Shown here: piece by piece, positions 18,621 through 30,065 of the stretch
Layout: every line of letters starts with the position of its first letter
How positions within the stretch are numbered: position 1 is the stretch's first letter
Source of the DNA: Pycnopodia helianthoides
Taxonomy: Eukaryota; Echinodermata; Asteroidea; Forcipulatida; Asteriidae
Assembly: GCA_032158295.1 (NCBI GenBank)
Contig: CM063253.1
Coordinates: forward strand, 8,649,001-8,713,000
Length of the DNA stretch: 64,000 nt
Direction: 5' to 3'
Position numbers and translations under genes: made by a program
Notes under the pieces: generated by a model
Database searches by the model: none
What the model was told of the DNA's origin: nothing
Seen by the model: only the letters and a program-made list of their open reading frames with translations

Positions 18621-18921
18621 TAAACTTGATCAGATGTACTGTAAAATTATCTCAGTACAACTATTCAATTCAATTTTTGTTTCAACTCAGTTTAATGTGC
18701 AATAAAAAACACACTAGACTATAATATGTCAACTTTACAAAGATAAAAGTTTACAGTTGAAATGAGGGGTTAACAGTGTGTTGAGTTTTATAGAGCACAC
18801 AAAAACTAATAAAAGTTTATATCAATAGTGCATTGGAACAGATTAATTTTTCAAAGTCTGTGACCTTTTAGGCCATGTATCATGGCTGAGCAGTCTGGTG
18901 CATTTGACTCGAGTTCTGATG

Positions 18922-19264
18922 CAGGGCTCGAATTTGGGGGAAAAATCCACAAGACCACAGGGCTTGTATCTCAAAAAAAAATTACTGGACCAGAAATAAT
19001 TTTACAAGACCAGATTCAAACTGAGAAAAGACTTCCTTGCACATTTTAGCTTGCATTTAATTGAACAAGCACTAAGATATATAAGAGAAGATTTACCTCA
19101 TTTGTCTTTGAGGGTATTAACTATATTTTAAATCATTACTCAAAGTCAACATTTGTTTCTATTATATTGTAGAGTGCATTACAGAAATTGTTATTGAATT
19201 GAGTTTACTGGCCCAATACTAAAATCACTGGCCTCGGGCCTGCCAGTGTCAAATTCGAGCCCTG
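18922..19264. mobile_element. hAT-like MITE, CAGGGCTCGAATTT ends
   Basis: The ends CAGGGCTCGAATTTGG and CAAATTCGAGCCCTG are inverted. The body contains GGCCTCGGGCCTGCCAGTG. Partial relatives lie at 41509-41620 and 43527-43625. CAGGG-type ends fit hAT elements, but I cannot see a clean 8-bp target duplication. Confidence 0.75.
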
Positions 19265-19481
19265 ATGATGATTGAATCATCAAGTACGGGTTTTATTCCT
19301 GGTCATGACACTGATGTCAATGAGCAAGGCACTTAACCATAATTGCTTCTCATAACCCAGGTGTATTGATTGGAACCTGTGTATTGTGTTGAACTAACCT
19401 CTCAGTGCTTTTATATTTATACAAGCAGCTCGAGGTTGTATGCTCCCTAGGGAGTTGAGAAAGTGATTTTATTGGTCTTCG

Positions 19482-19692
19482 GGCCGTGTCACACGAGGAA
19501 ATTTACAGGCAGCCAGTTCAAGGCAATCTCCAATAAGAGAAATTATTCACATTTCAGTTCTCATTATTTTCCTGGAGATAGTGAGTTACAGCTGGAAGAG
19601 TGTCTCTTGTGCTGCCAAAGTGTTCCTTTTGCATGCAGTGCAGTTGGTTGCCCTCAAGTTGCCTGAAAAAATTGCCCTGTGTGATATTGGCC
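19482..19692. mobile_element. MITE with GGCCGTGTCACACGAGG ends
   Basis: The left GGCCGTGTCACACGAGGAAA and the right end ...TGCCCTGTGTGATATTGGCC form imperfect inverted repeats of about 30 bp. It is about 210 bp, non-coding, and inserted in the SINE 18875-19775. Confidence 0.65.
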
Positions 19693-19779
19693 TTTAGCAT
19701 CAGCAGGGGTTGTGAAGCACCTTGATCTAAGTAGCTACTAAGATATGTGCCCTATATAAGACTCCAGTTTTACTGTCAT

Positions 19780-20150
19780 CATTAATGTTCTGGCTTTTGA
19801 CCGTGGTCTTTGACTTTTAACCCTCCTACTGTCGGTGACTCTTGGCAACATTTTCCAGTGAGTTGACCAACCATTTGAAACCATTCGACTGCCAAGCTTG
19901 TGTACGGTGGCACAACTGTGCACAGAACTAACTGTGTACTGTGTACATGCATTCCCTCATGGTATCATATTGCAGGCTGGCATAGTTTATCCATAAGGCA
20001 AAGTGCTTGCTCTATGGTTTATCTATCATTCAAAACCACAGTGAATGGTATTGGATGGTCAGACAGCAAGAGGGTTAGGGTCCGCAGCTGTGCTGGATGG
20101 GTCACCCTCGTTAAATATGGTTTAAATAAATAAATAAATAAAAAAAACAT
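19780..20150 (+). mobile_element. Probable LINE 3' fragment
   Basis: It ends GGATGGGTCACCCTCGTTAA, ATATGGTTTAAA and (TAAA)n. AACCATTTGAAACCATTC and GGTGGCACAACTGTGCACAG also occur, on the opposite strand, within 58620-58760 next to a reverse-transcriptase 3' end. Confidence 0.5.
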
Positions 20151-21095
20151 TTAAGTCAATTGTCTTGAACTTATAGATCTTTGTTTGGCTCCCAGTTTGG
20201 ACTTCTTGGTGTAGACTACAACACTATGACTTTTCACAGTATTTATGTATTAACCAGATCTGCAATATGAAACTTATCTTTTCTACTCAAAGGAATGCTT
20301 TATTTAACCCTTTATCTTTATCATCAAGGTGCAATTTTTCCTGAAAGTATTTTACAACTCTTTTGCATCATCCATCAGGCATAGCTGTTCAACATGTAAA
20401 AAAAATCTTGCCAACTTATTCAAATGTTCTTTTATTGTAACTTTATTTCAGATGATGAACCAGTTTCGAGTATTGAATCATTTAGCATTGTCATATTTTA
20501 AGAGTGTGTTCATTTGTGTGAGTTTGTGTGTCAATAAATGTAAACAAAGAGTGCTTTCTGAATGAATCAATAAAGGTCTGATTGTTTTTCTTTGGTACGG
20601 TTCTTTGGTATGGTAAGATATTAGATTTCACACAAGCAGGAGTGGAATACAGAAAGCTAAAGTGCTTCTGCGTCCCATATCCAAAGAGGGTATGTGATCA
20701 TGAGATTATCTTCAAGCAAACACAATTTCCCTTTAACGCTTCCATAAATTTGTAGCCTTTTGTGGTCATTTTCTTGAAACTACTATTGCGCATATTTACT
20801 CGGTGAACAAAGTTTATTTAAATAGCGTTAATCTTGCACAAGTGTCCGTTTTAATTAAACAGTCAGTAACTCAGCCAATTTTTTTTCCCAATCAAAAAAA
20901 TTACAAGTTTCTCAACTACACCTAGCCCCCCCCCCCCCAAAAAAAAATAGCATGCCTAAATTGTCTTGTTACCATCGTGTGTGTTTTTTTCTTTCACTAA
21001 CACAAACTCCATTAATGACCAGCTCTCCCAGAACTCTCATAGCAATTTTACAGGTTACCTGCAAAAAATACATTCTGCGGTAGATGAATGTAACT

Positions 21096-21500
21096 AGTTT
21101 AAAGGGAGGGTATACCTTTGGTAATTACACCAAAAATGAATGACCATAAACTGTACACTTACTTGATAAGAAGCACTGCAGCTGTTGTCTGTTGATAATG
21201 TTTAACATTTTGATAAACAATTCCATTCCCGGATTATTCTTGCTGCGTGGACATTTATAACCGCTTCTGATTTTCGGCAACATCTCGAAAACGCCAACAC
21301 CTTTTGAAAAATAAATTTTCACAGGTTAGTTTTAATGTATTACTACATTTATACAGAATTTTTTTTTTTTTAAACAATCGAAAAGTTCAAAAAATCAAAG
21401 ACATTAACTTTGCTTTTAACGGCAACGCTTATTATAACAAGCCAAAAAGTGTAAATAAAATGTTTATATGCAACAGTTTTCGAGCAGCTCGGAAATCTGG
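21096..21500. mobile_element. TTAA hairpin MITE family, partial
   Basis: It begins TTTAAAGGGAGGGTATACCT, then TTGGTAATTACACC. The internal AAATTTTCACAGGTTAGTTT and the TTTATACAGAATTTT part match 25396-25757. The right end is degraded. Confidence 0.6.
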
Positions 21501-22052
21501 GCCCTTTTTAAATTTGATGACAGTGTTTAAATAATCAATGGTGGGGAACATCATGACAGTGAAAAACAGGGAAAAGATTTGCAAAATTAAAAAGAAAGAC
21601 TGTCACAACATTTAATTTTGGAAATCCACACGCTACTGCGTTCTTGATCACCCCCTGCGTTCTTCCTGATCATCCCCATCATGCCCGGATGAATTAAGTC
21701 ACACAAGTTTTGGCCAAAATTATTGACCCGTTAATTACCAACAATAGCGTTTTGTTCACTTTCTACATCGCCCGTGTAATGGTCCGAGTGGGACCGCACA
21801 CTAAAGTGCATTGTCCGATTTTCAACTCCTGCCCTCACTCTCAGTCTCAGTGTTTATGGTTAGCTTAATTGTTTTGTAAACAAACTTCCGGCTTTATATG
21901 CGCCGGCAGCCGGCGCACAAGTAACCCACCAAAGGCAATTTTGTGCATGTGGAGGGTACCTGATCCCCACAACGCACATTTCACACGCTTTAGATACATA
22001 CACAGTGTGGTGATAATATCGGTACCAGGTTTTCGCACGTTATGTGTATAAA

Positions 22053-22411
22053 TCAGTAGGATTGATGTGATGTATAAACAGAGACGATCGAAATTATCAG
22101 CACATTCTGAGGCGAATTTTCAACCTTTTTAGTCACTGCTGGAGTGTGTGGAGTGGATGGTATACAGGTAAGCGATTCGTTATTAAGTTGAGCGAAGGGA
22201 TCGGATGGATTAAAGTCTGGATCGACATTGAAACAAACGTCAAACCGTTCCTGCTTCGGTGACCCAGTTCGATCGCATGATTCACGGGCCGATCGTAGTG
22301 TTCGCAGGTCCCAGTGTGTGTGTGTGCGGTGATACAAATGTCCGTGTTGACCGTGTGTGTTTTGAGTGTCTTAGATTTTCTACTTCCATGGGTTGACGGC
22401 CGTCTTACCAA
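22053..22411 (-). CDS. Unrecognised open frame in GC-richer island
   Basis: A - strand frame reads RTGSPKQERFDVCFNVDPDF, then PSDPFAQLNNESLTCIPSTP. It stands out because the DNA is GC-richer than its neighbourhood, but splice sites, homologues and partner exons are not evident. It could be an isolated exon, a UTR or a chance frame. Confidence 0.15.
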
Positions 22412-23797
22412 CTCGACCTTAATAAGCTACATCAAATCACGGTGATCATTTGGACTTGCTTTTTACTAAAAAATATCAGCAGAAGATCAGACCTTCATGA
22501 TCAGAGCGACCAACTATCGTTTGCTGATCACGCTGATGGTAAATGTTGTTGATGCCAACAATCAAGTATAATTTAAAATATTAATTATCAGACATTATTA
22601 ATTGATTTGAAGTGAAATAGATAATATTATTACTATTGTGCTAAATATTAATAATAATAATAATGTAAAGTTAATTTTGTGTTCCGGGCAATTAAACTTG
22701 TTTCGAAAAATTGAGCTGTTCCTGCGAAATTAGAGATCTTCAGCACAAAGCTTTGAGACGCCCGTAGATATTAAAGCGCAATATTATAAAAAGTACTAGT
22801 TTTTAAGATAATTATTATCATTGTTAATTGTCAGTTAGTTGGGATGATCCTACGACCAGTTTCTTTTCAGGAACAGAGTACGATCTCTACTACTTCGTCT
22901 TCTTTTTATCATGCCCCAAAAACAAAGTAAACACGCAACTATATTTATACACCATACTCAGGGTGCTCGAGGCCAAATTTTAAAAAAAGCTGTCTGCCAT
23001 CACCAGCTTACTAAATAGCAAAATGTGCATAACTTGAAGTAAATTATACAAATAATTTAAACCTGTCATGGATCGTCCGCGGATCGCTGCACAAATTCAG
23101 CGGTGCTTTTGAATTACAAAGTTCATTCACGGTGACAAATTATACACAAAATCGATGTGCAATCCAGAATTGGAAAAAGAGTTGTCTTTCTTTTTCTGAA
23201 GGTTTGAAATACTAATGCATGTCAAAATTTTCACACTTAGTCAGCAAACATTTGTATGACTATCAGAAGCTTTTTTATTGTGTTGCGTTGAACATAACAT
23301 GAATGATCAATGCTTTTTGTGGTCCCATTTGAAGAAAAAAAATTGAAAAGTAAAAATATGCCATCCAGCATGTCCAGTCAATTTTGAATTTCTTCTCTGA
23401 GCAGTTGTGCGATCCCTCAGGATTTTTATTGATTTCAGGATTGTCTTTGAATCTTCTTCAGACTTGTCTTTGAATCTTCTTCAGACTTGCAATTTTCTTG
23501 GAAGAAGTAAATCAATCAACAAAGGGAGAAGAAAAAGAAAGTCTACACTGTGTCTTAACTTGAAGTTTTGTATCCCTGGTGATGCACAAAGTCTGTAAAC
23601 CTCCTGAATCATAACATCTTGGAGGTTCTGGGTCTAGAATTTAGGGGAACCCAGACTTGAAAGCCATTCTCACTCTCAGGAATTTTCACACTCGTCAAAT
23701 CTCATCCCTGTCAAAATAACCAAGCCTTGCGCATCAAAAACGAGAAAACAACTGGAACGAAGACTATATTATTTTTCTGTAAAATCAAACCTTCTTT

Positions 23798-24229
23798 TTA
23801 AAGGCACTGCAGTGAGTAATTACCAAAAGTATACAATGCACTAGATACTTTTGGTAATTACTCAAGAAATAATTTTACCATAAAAACTTACTTGCTATGG
23901 AGCAACTGAGAGAGCCCTGCTAAAGTATAAAACATTATGAGAAACGACTCCCTCTAAAGTAATGTAGTTTTTGAGAAAGAAGTGCATAATTTCTCACGAA
24001 AATATTTGAATCAGAGAAGGGCTTTAGGCATGAAGCCTTTTTCAGGCATCTGAAAGCGCACAATTCTATACAACACAGGTGTTTTTTCTTTCAATATTTT
24101 CTTGCAACTTTGATTATTAATTGAGCCCAAACTTTCACAGGTTTGTTATTTCATGTACACATGTTGGGATACACCTAGTGAAGATGTCTTTGAGTATAGA
24201 TGTCTTCCAAAAGTATATCCTACCTTTAA
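23798..24229. mobile_element. TTAA hairpin MITE
   Basis: It runs from TTAAAGGCACTGCAG to CCTACCTTTAA and contains an internal repeat of its own end (ATACTTTTGGTAATTACTCA). It shares GAGAAACGACTCCCTCTAAA and GAAAGCGCACAATTCTA. The core hairpin is built on GGCATGAAGCC. Confidence 0.8.
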
Positions 24230-24714
24230 ATTATATTTATAAACATTTCTTTAAAAAAAAATATCCATAGAAAGTTGTTTTCTACAATACAGATAATTTT
24301 TTCAAAATGACATTGAAACAAATTTAAAACATGGGATGAGGATGCTTAGTTTTAGAAACCCCATTTGCCAATCACCCCAAAATTTGTGCGTCCATTATAA
24401 GTTAATGACAACATGACTGTAAAATCTTTTTACAATTAACAGGGAAAAGTTTTATTCTCTTGTTTTCTTTGATTTTACTTTTGTATTCTTTGTCACTTAG
24501 TATTAGTACATTCCCAACAGCATATAATTTTCATGCCCATAAACTAAGTTAAAACTAAAATAATTGACAATATCTAAATCCCACCACGTAAAAATCCATA
24601 TGGCTGGGACCACAATGGTCCCGGAAGTTCAAATATACGTACGCATGACTTACATGTACACAGTCTTGAGAAAAGGACGTCGAATAAGAATAAGAGGTGG
24701 AAATACCACGTTGA

Positions 24715-24962
24715 TGAGAGGCTCGTTAGTGCAGTTTGTATGGATTTCATATTGGTGTTAATGTTTTGGTCAATAGTGAGTCTCCAAAGTAACTGTTTGG
24801 CAAAAAAATAAAATCAGTTTCCAAGAAAAACATTTGTGGATTTTCATTTATTTGTTCAAAATTATACGCATTTTTCACTTAGCGTCCTTCGGATAATAAT
24901 ACATCTATATGAAATTGCAATTAACGATCTTATAGTACTGAGCCAACAATGTGTAGTTTTTT
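24715..24962 (+). repeat. Dispersed repeat, inverted relative to 58805-59040
   Basis: It shares TTAGTGCAGTTTGTATGGAT, TTCCAAGAAAAACATTTGTGG and AAATTGCAATTAACGA with the - strand of 58805-59040. One frame reads SKKNICGFSFICSKLYAFFT, matching [20 protein letters not shown] there, but stops break it here. Confidence 0.65.
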
Positions 24963-25395
24963 TTCAGCCTTTTTGAATTCATACTCTTGAGTATCATTAC
25001 AGAGGAAACAAATGTTTTATTTGACTGCGATTCAGATTGATGGATAAATTTGCATTGTTGCATCGTTTGCTTTAATCGTCTACTACATCATCCGCCGTTT
25101 AAACTGCAGCAAGTGACGGTATGGTTACTGGTTGTACTTGTACAGCATGGTGACATACATAAAATGGATTTATTATTATAAAATAATCCGATCAGATGTT
25201 CATTAGTGGCATCTTGTTTGTGATTAGTAAATAATGAACACCAGGGAGTCAAGTCAGGCCAGGGCAATTCTGGCGGCACTTTTTGTGACTTTGTTCAGTT
25301 CGGGTTGTCAATTCAGGACCATTCTTGTGCACTTATACCAAGGTTTGCTCTTTATTTGTATTTTTTGGCCAGGGAATTAAAGAGAAAAACATCTT

Positions 25396-25757
25396 AACAG
25401 GAGGGTATACGATTAGTAATCACTCTAAAAATTAATGGCAATAAAAATTTACTTGGTTAGAAGTAAATCAACTTTTTAAATATTATTTTGAGACACAGTG
25501 AATATGGAAAAAGTTGTCAGTTTTTAATCCCCCAAAATTTGAATCTGAGAAACGTTTCTCAGATTGTGTATGAATTCCTATTAGGGATTATTGTTAGCGT
25601 GGACATAATCGCTTCAGATTTTGGCAATATTTCAAAAACGTGACCACCCTTTGAAATAAAATTTTCACAGGTTAGTTTTATTGTATATATCTACATTTAT
25701 AAAATATTAAAACAATCAAACGGTCCCAAAAACCAAAGGTATAGGCCTACTTTAGTT
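25396..25757. mobile_element. TTAA hairpin MITE family, diverged
   Basis: It starts GGAGGGTATACGATTAGTAA, includes GAATCTGAGAAACGTTTCTC and AAATTTTCACAGGTTAGTTT, and ends ACCAAAGGTATAGGCC. Another diverged member follows at 25790-26166 (ACAGGTTTGTCAGTTTATG near its 3' end). Confidence 0.65.
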
Positions 25758-25789
25758 TAAAAAACATTTAAAGAATCTACACTTAATTA

Positions 25790-26166
25790 AAGAAACGTTA
25801 CAGAAGTGGTAAGTAAAATTTTCTTTAAGATCACAGATTTACATAAAACTTAAACGGTCTAATGATGATGATAGTAGAAAACATCCCTAGAAATATTTCT
25901 GTCTGAAATACCATATTTGATGAGAAATAAATCAAACTAATTTCCGATTGGAGTTTATCGCTCATGAGCGTTTTATTCATGCATTGTATAACACATGCAA
26001 ATTTGTAATCGGTTTTGCACTTTTTTCTCGTGACCCAGATGGCTGATCGATCTCAAACTTCTACAGGTTTGTCAGTTTATGTATAATATGGTGGATTATA
26101 TAAAGTGCTTACACTGCCAGCAACTGTTTTGTTAGCAAAAACCAATTCTGTAATGTTCCTTTAAAG
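25790..26166. mobile_element. TTAA hairpin MITE family, second diverged copy
   Basis: It shares ATTTCTGTCTGAAATACCAT with ATTTCTGCCTAAAATGCTAT of 35746-36076, and then TTTTCTCGTGACCC...CTCAAACTTC with that copy. The core GCTCATGAGC is a short palindrome. It ends TTCCTTTAA. Confidence 0.6.
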
Positions 26167-26848
26167 TATCCAGTGAACCACATCCATTTAAAGCCACGTC
26201 ATGCTTTTACATGTAGATGAACTGTTAAGTTTTGTTTAATTAGTAACTTAAACTTCTACAATTTGCTTGAGACCACAGCTCTACATAAATTTAAGCCTGA
26301 TAAAGAACAAGATTCCTAATTGGTCAGGTAGATTTGTGATCTGGCGATTTTTTATCATTTGTATTCACAAAGTGGAAAACCCATCTAGTCACTAAGTGAA
26401 AAGAAAGTTACAGCCAAGGACCATTTGTTGTTGCAGTTGTTTCTGAAAACCACAGTCAGGGGGAAGTATTTGATCACCCGCCAATTATAAAAAAGTCTTG
26501 GTCCCAACAGGTCAGCAAATTTGGGGATACAGTATCCTTGGTGTCTAACGATGTAATTCCTTCTAGAGTTACCAGGTCAAGTGTTGAAACCTAGAATTCA
26601 AACAGTTTCAGTTTTGTATCTAGAGAAATGTACACAACTTTGGTTTGAAGGGAGACTCTTGTTGCTGGTGATGATTACCATCTGTTTGTGACCAAGGTAT
26701 GTCTTGGTGCTTTGTCCTGTCCAGAAGATACATCTACATGCCATGAGTATAGTGTTACACCCAAAGCCCCAAATGGATAATCATCCCAAGTAAAGACATG
26801 AAAGACCATAGAGATGGAAAGACTGTGTACTGTAACCTGTGACACCAT

Positions 26849-27104
26849 GGCCCAATTTCATGGCTCTGCTTACCATAAGCAAAGAATCTGTGCTTACGGA
26901 AGCAGGGAATTCCGCGCTTACGTAAGGCGTATTTCACCGGTTTGCAGGGCATGTTTCATCTGTGCGCATGCGTACTCCACGTTACTAGACATTGTTCGCT
27001 TACACAGCTAGACGCAGAAATTTGGCGCCTGCACAATAGGCGGATAAAGTGAATGTAAGCTGCGCAGATTTCGGCTGTTAAAGCAGAGCCATGAAATTGG
27101 GCCC
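26849..27104. mobile_element. MITE with GGCCCAATTTCATGGCTCTGC ends
   Basis: Inverted ends GGCCCAATTTCATGGCTCTG and CAGAGCCATGAAATTGGGCC enclose about 256 bp. The interior repeats GCTTACGTAAG-type palindromes. One-ended relatives occur at 29226 and 38471. Confidence 0.8.
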
Positions 27105-27457
27105 ACATGTTGACAAAGAAAGAGCCACAGAGCCTGAAACTCCTGCAGGCGCGATTTGTACAAAGGTCAATGAATTGGAAGAAAACTTTTGATATAAAGA
27201 AAGAGGTTAAAACTTTTTTTAAACTTTTTCGGAATAAGCTTAGTTCAAAGCCTGGTGTTTTTACATTGATGTACAATTCTTAATTATATTTGATACATAA
27301 TCGTCAGTAATTACAGTTAAAAAAGGAAAAATTTTCTCATATGAAAAATAATGACCAAGTGGGGGTACGTATTATCATACATGTACGTAGTATCTTGCCT
27401 CACAATAAATGTTGAAGTACATGTATGATGTACATGTGTACATGGTCACTCTTTTTG

Positions 27458-27861
27458 TTAAAGGCAGGATTTACTTTTGGTAATTGTCAAAGACCAGAAT
27501 CTTCACTTGGTGTATCCCAACATATATAAATATAATGCATAAAATTAAAAACCTGTGAAAATTTAAGCTCAATTTGTCATCGAAGTTGCAACAAAATAAT
27601 GAAGAAAAAAGAACACCCAAGTTTGTTGCATAGAATTGTGTGCTTACAGATGCCCGAGAAAGGCTTCATGCCTGATGAAGCCTTTCTCAATTTCAAATTT
27701 TAGTGAGAAATTACCTCTTTCTCAAAAACTACATTTACTTCAGAGGGAGTCGTTTCTCACAATGGTTTATACTATCAGCAGCTCTCAGGTGCTCTCTACC
27801 AAGTAAGTTTGTATGGTAATGTATTTCTTGAGTAAATACCAAAAGTATCCAGTGTCTTTGA
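27458..27861. mobile_element. TTAA hairpin MITE (reverse orientation)
   Basis: It starts TTAAAGGCAGGATTTACTTT and ends AAAGTATCCAGTGTCTTTGA. The arms match other members in reverse order. The core is a hairpin, GAGAAAGGCTTCAT then ATGAAGCCTTTCTC, 14 bp with a 5-base loop. Confidence 0.85.
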
Positions 27862-28183
27862 AGAAGGCGACATTTTTTATAGTTTAAAACAGTCTCTACT
27901 ATATATTTACATGTAGGCCTACATTTGTTTTTTTTTGCAAGGCCCAACTGAGGAGTGCCCAACCCACTAATTGGGCATATTCAATTAGATTTTTTCAATT
28001 CAATTACACTGTATTTATTTATTTTTTTCATACTTTCCAAAACAAAATTTATTGCAGCTAATAAACAAACGGCCAAACTACGTTTATAAATTGAGTTATT
28101 AGGTTCTTTGTGAATCAATAGTATGCAACAACAGCATAGAGGCTGATTAAATAGCCTGTAGTTTGTATTCATGAATTTGACAG

Positions 28184-28337
28184 AAAAAGAAAACGATAAA
28201 AAAGAACAAAACACACTACGTCAGTACTGCGCTACATGTTGACTGCAGACAAATAATATTAAAAAGAAAACGATAAAAAAGAACAAAACACACTACGTCA
28301 GTACTGCGCTACATGTTGACTGCAGACAAATAATATT
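28184..28337. repeat. Perfect 77-bp tandem duplication
   Basis: 28184-28260 and 28261-28337 are identical base for base, starting AAAAAGAAAACGATAAAAAA and ending GACAAATAATATT. Perfect identity points to a recent duplication or an assembly artefact. Confidence 0.95.
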
Positions 28338-28440
28338 GCATGTTGTTTAGTGCGTTGTTCGTTGCATGAGCGATAGATAATGTTATTCGTTCTGAAATGT
28401 CATCAACTGGCAAAAATTAATTTCTGCAAAAACTGGGCCA

Positions 28441-28826
28441 TTAAAGGCAGTGGACACTATTGGTAATTACTCAAAATAATTATTAGCATAAAACCTTACT
28501 TGGTAACGAGTAATGGGGAGAGGTTGACAGTATAAAACATTGTGAGAAACGGCTCCATCTGAAGTGACTTAGTTTTCAAGAAAGAAGTAATTTTCCACGA
28601 ATTTGATTTCGAGACCTCAGAAATAGAATTTGAGGTCTCGAAATCAACCATCTGAAAGCACACAACTTCATGTGACAAGGGTGTTTTTTCTTTCATAGTT
28701 ATCTCGCAACTTCGACGACCAATTGAGCTCAAGTTTTTACAGGTTTGTTATTTTATCCATATGTTGAGATACACCAAGTGAGAAGACTGGTTTTTGACAA
28801 TTACCAATAGTGTCCAGTGTCTTTAA
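28441..28826. mobile_element. TTAA hairpin MITE, well-preserved copy
   Basis: TTAA + AGGCAGTGGACACTATTGGT at the left and ACCAATAGTGTCCAGTGTCT + TTAA at the right. The core hairpin is GATTTCGAGACCTCA with TGAGGTCTCGAAATC, a 15-bp perfect stem at about 28606-28647. 386 bp, non-coding. Confidence 0.88.
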
Positions 28827-28919
28827 ATGGAAGTTTATTATTGTTCATTTTGAATAGTAGGTCTTTTAAGCTTCATATTGGAGTGATTATTCATTTTTTG
28901 TAAATTTGTTTCTTTAAAT

Positions 28920-29180
28920 CTTTCTTGTTATGGAAGCAAGGGTCCATCAAAAGCAACTGGAGGTTCCTGTAGGTAGGCATAAAGATACCTGTGTATACAT
29001 GCAGGCCTGTATGCTTCGTTTTTGAAAGGGCAAGGGCACCAAGGCATTTTCTCCTTGGTAAAGGGCACCCTATGAGGAACTTGTAAATTTCTACTGAAGC
29101 ATTTCAAGGGCACCAAGGCAATGATCGGGGGCATGGAGGCAATCCTCTTTGTTGCCTCCTTGAAGTATCAGGCCTAAAAC
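28920..29180. mobile_element. hAT-like MITE family (TCAGGCCTGAAATT type), degenerate
   Basis: The stretch GGGCACCAAGGCAATGATCG, GGGGCATGGAGGCAATCC and TATCAGGCCT belongs to a roughly 150-bp family. Other copies are at about 4427-4520, 32592-32755, 34058-34180, 37060-37165, 38196-38365, 49876-50027 and 55882-56030. Confidence 0.6.
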
Positions 29181-29223
29181 ATGACAATGAAGTAATGCAT
29201 GTTTAAAGCCGGGACTGAAAACC

Positions 29224-29400
29224 TTGGCCCAATTTCATAGCTCTGCTTACCACTTGTGATCACAGTTCTCCACTTACTGCGTTAGCTGTGTAAGCGAATA
29301 TTGCCTAATAACGTGTAGTACGCAGGCAAACATTCCCTGCTAACCCGTTAAATATGTACGCTTGATGTAAGCACGGAATTCCTTGCTTCCGTAAGGGCCG
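29224..29400. mobile_element. One-ended GGCCCAATTTCAT MITE
   Basis: It begins TTGGCCCAATTTCATAGCTC and carries GTAAGCACGGAATTCCTTGC, as in 26849-27104. The right end seems replaced by an adjoining - strand SINE-like segment. Confidence 0.6.
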
Positions 29401-29530
29401 GATTCTTTGCCTATGGTAACCAGAGTCGTGATCCACAAGCGAGGCTTTGGTGTGTGGGATTCGAACCAGGTTCCGCAAAGGGGAAAGTCAAGACACCAGT
29501 CAGCCAGCCTGATGCCCCCAATCAGCGTAG
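29395..29530 (-). mobile_element. tRNA-SINE-like segment
   Basis: On the - strand GGTTCGAATCCCACAC is a clear B box, preceded by GGCTGGCTGACTGGTGTCTT, which may be the worn A box. It is too degenerate to be a tRNA gene. Confidence 0.5.
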
Positions 29531-30065
29531 TGATTTGCACTGTGACATGACATTTTGCTGAGCAATTAGAGCAATTCGGCGGCTAACATCCGGAGATGAA
29601 TTTGATCGCTTTGGAAAAATCAGACTCTGGAAACTCTAGCACACGAATCAAAATCAAAGTCTGGTTTAGAAAAATACTCTTGCTTTATCATGCAGAATTT
29701 TGGCTATGCGATTATCCAATGGAGTCAGTCATGGTAGATTAGACACACACAGTATGTGGGAGAAAAAGAAAAAAAATTCAAGCAGAGCTGAAAGTTTTTA
29801 TTGGGTTAACAAGACCTTAACAAGTCACCTCAGTAGCTCAACGGCAGGGGGACTAACCCTACCCCCCCCCTCCTTTCCTTCCTAACTCCCCAGACTTGTT
29901 TACGTTGACATTCACTTGGTATATGACGTGGGTTAACATATGGTTTGTTCAATTGAGTTTACGCTAGACTTTGCCAAGGGGCAAACGGCATTCAACCTTG
30001 TATGGTGCAGATGCTTTTAAAAACATATGAAATTCATTTATTAAACAGAATGTATCCATGGCATT

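Larger units (their letters stand above)
18875..19775 (+). mobile_element. SINE broken by two later insertions
   Basis: SINE sequence (CATGGCTGAGCAGTCTGG head; GAGCAAGGCACTTAACCA; tail GTGCCCTATATAAGACTCCA) is interrupted by an hAT-like MITE at 18922-19264 and a second MITE at 19482-19692. The SINE order resumes after each. Confidence 0.75.
20151..23797. other. Intergenic, mostly featureless
   Basis: Apart from the MITE at 21096 and the frame at 22053, this stretch holds simple A/T tracts, a C9 tract near 20925 and a 25-bp duplication (TTGTCTTTGAATCTTCTTCA) at about 23441/23466. No supported gene. Confidence 0.5.
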
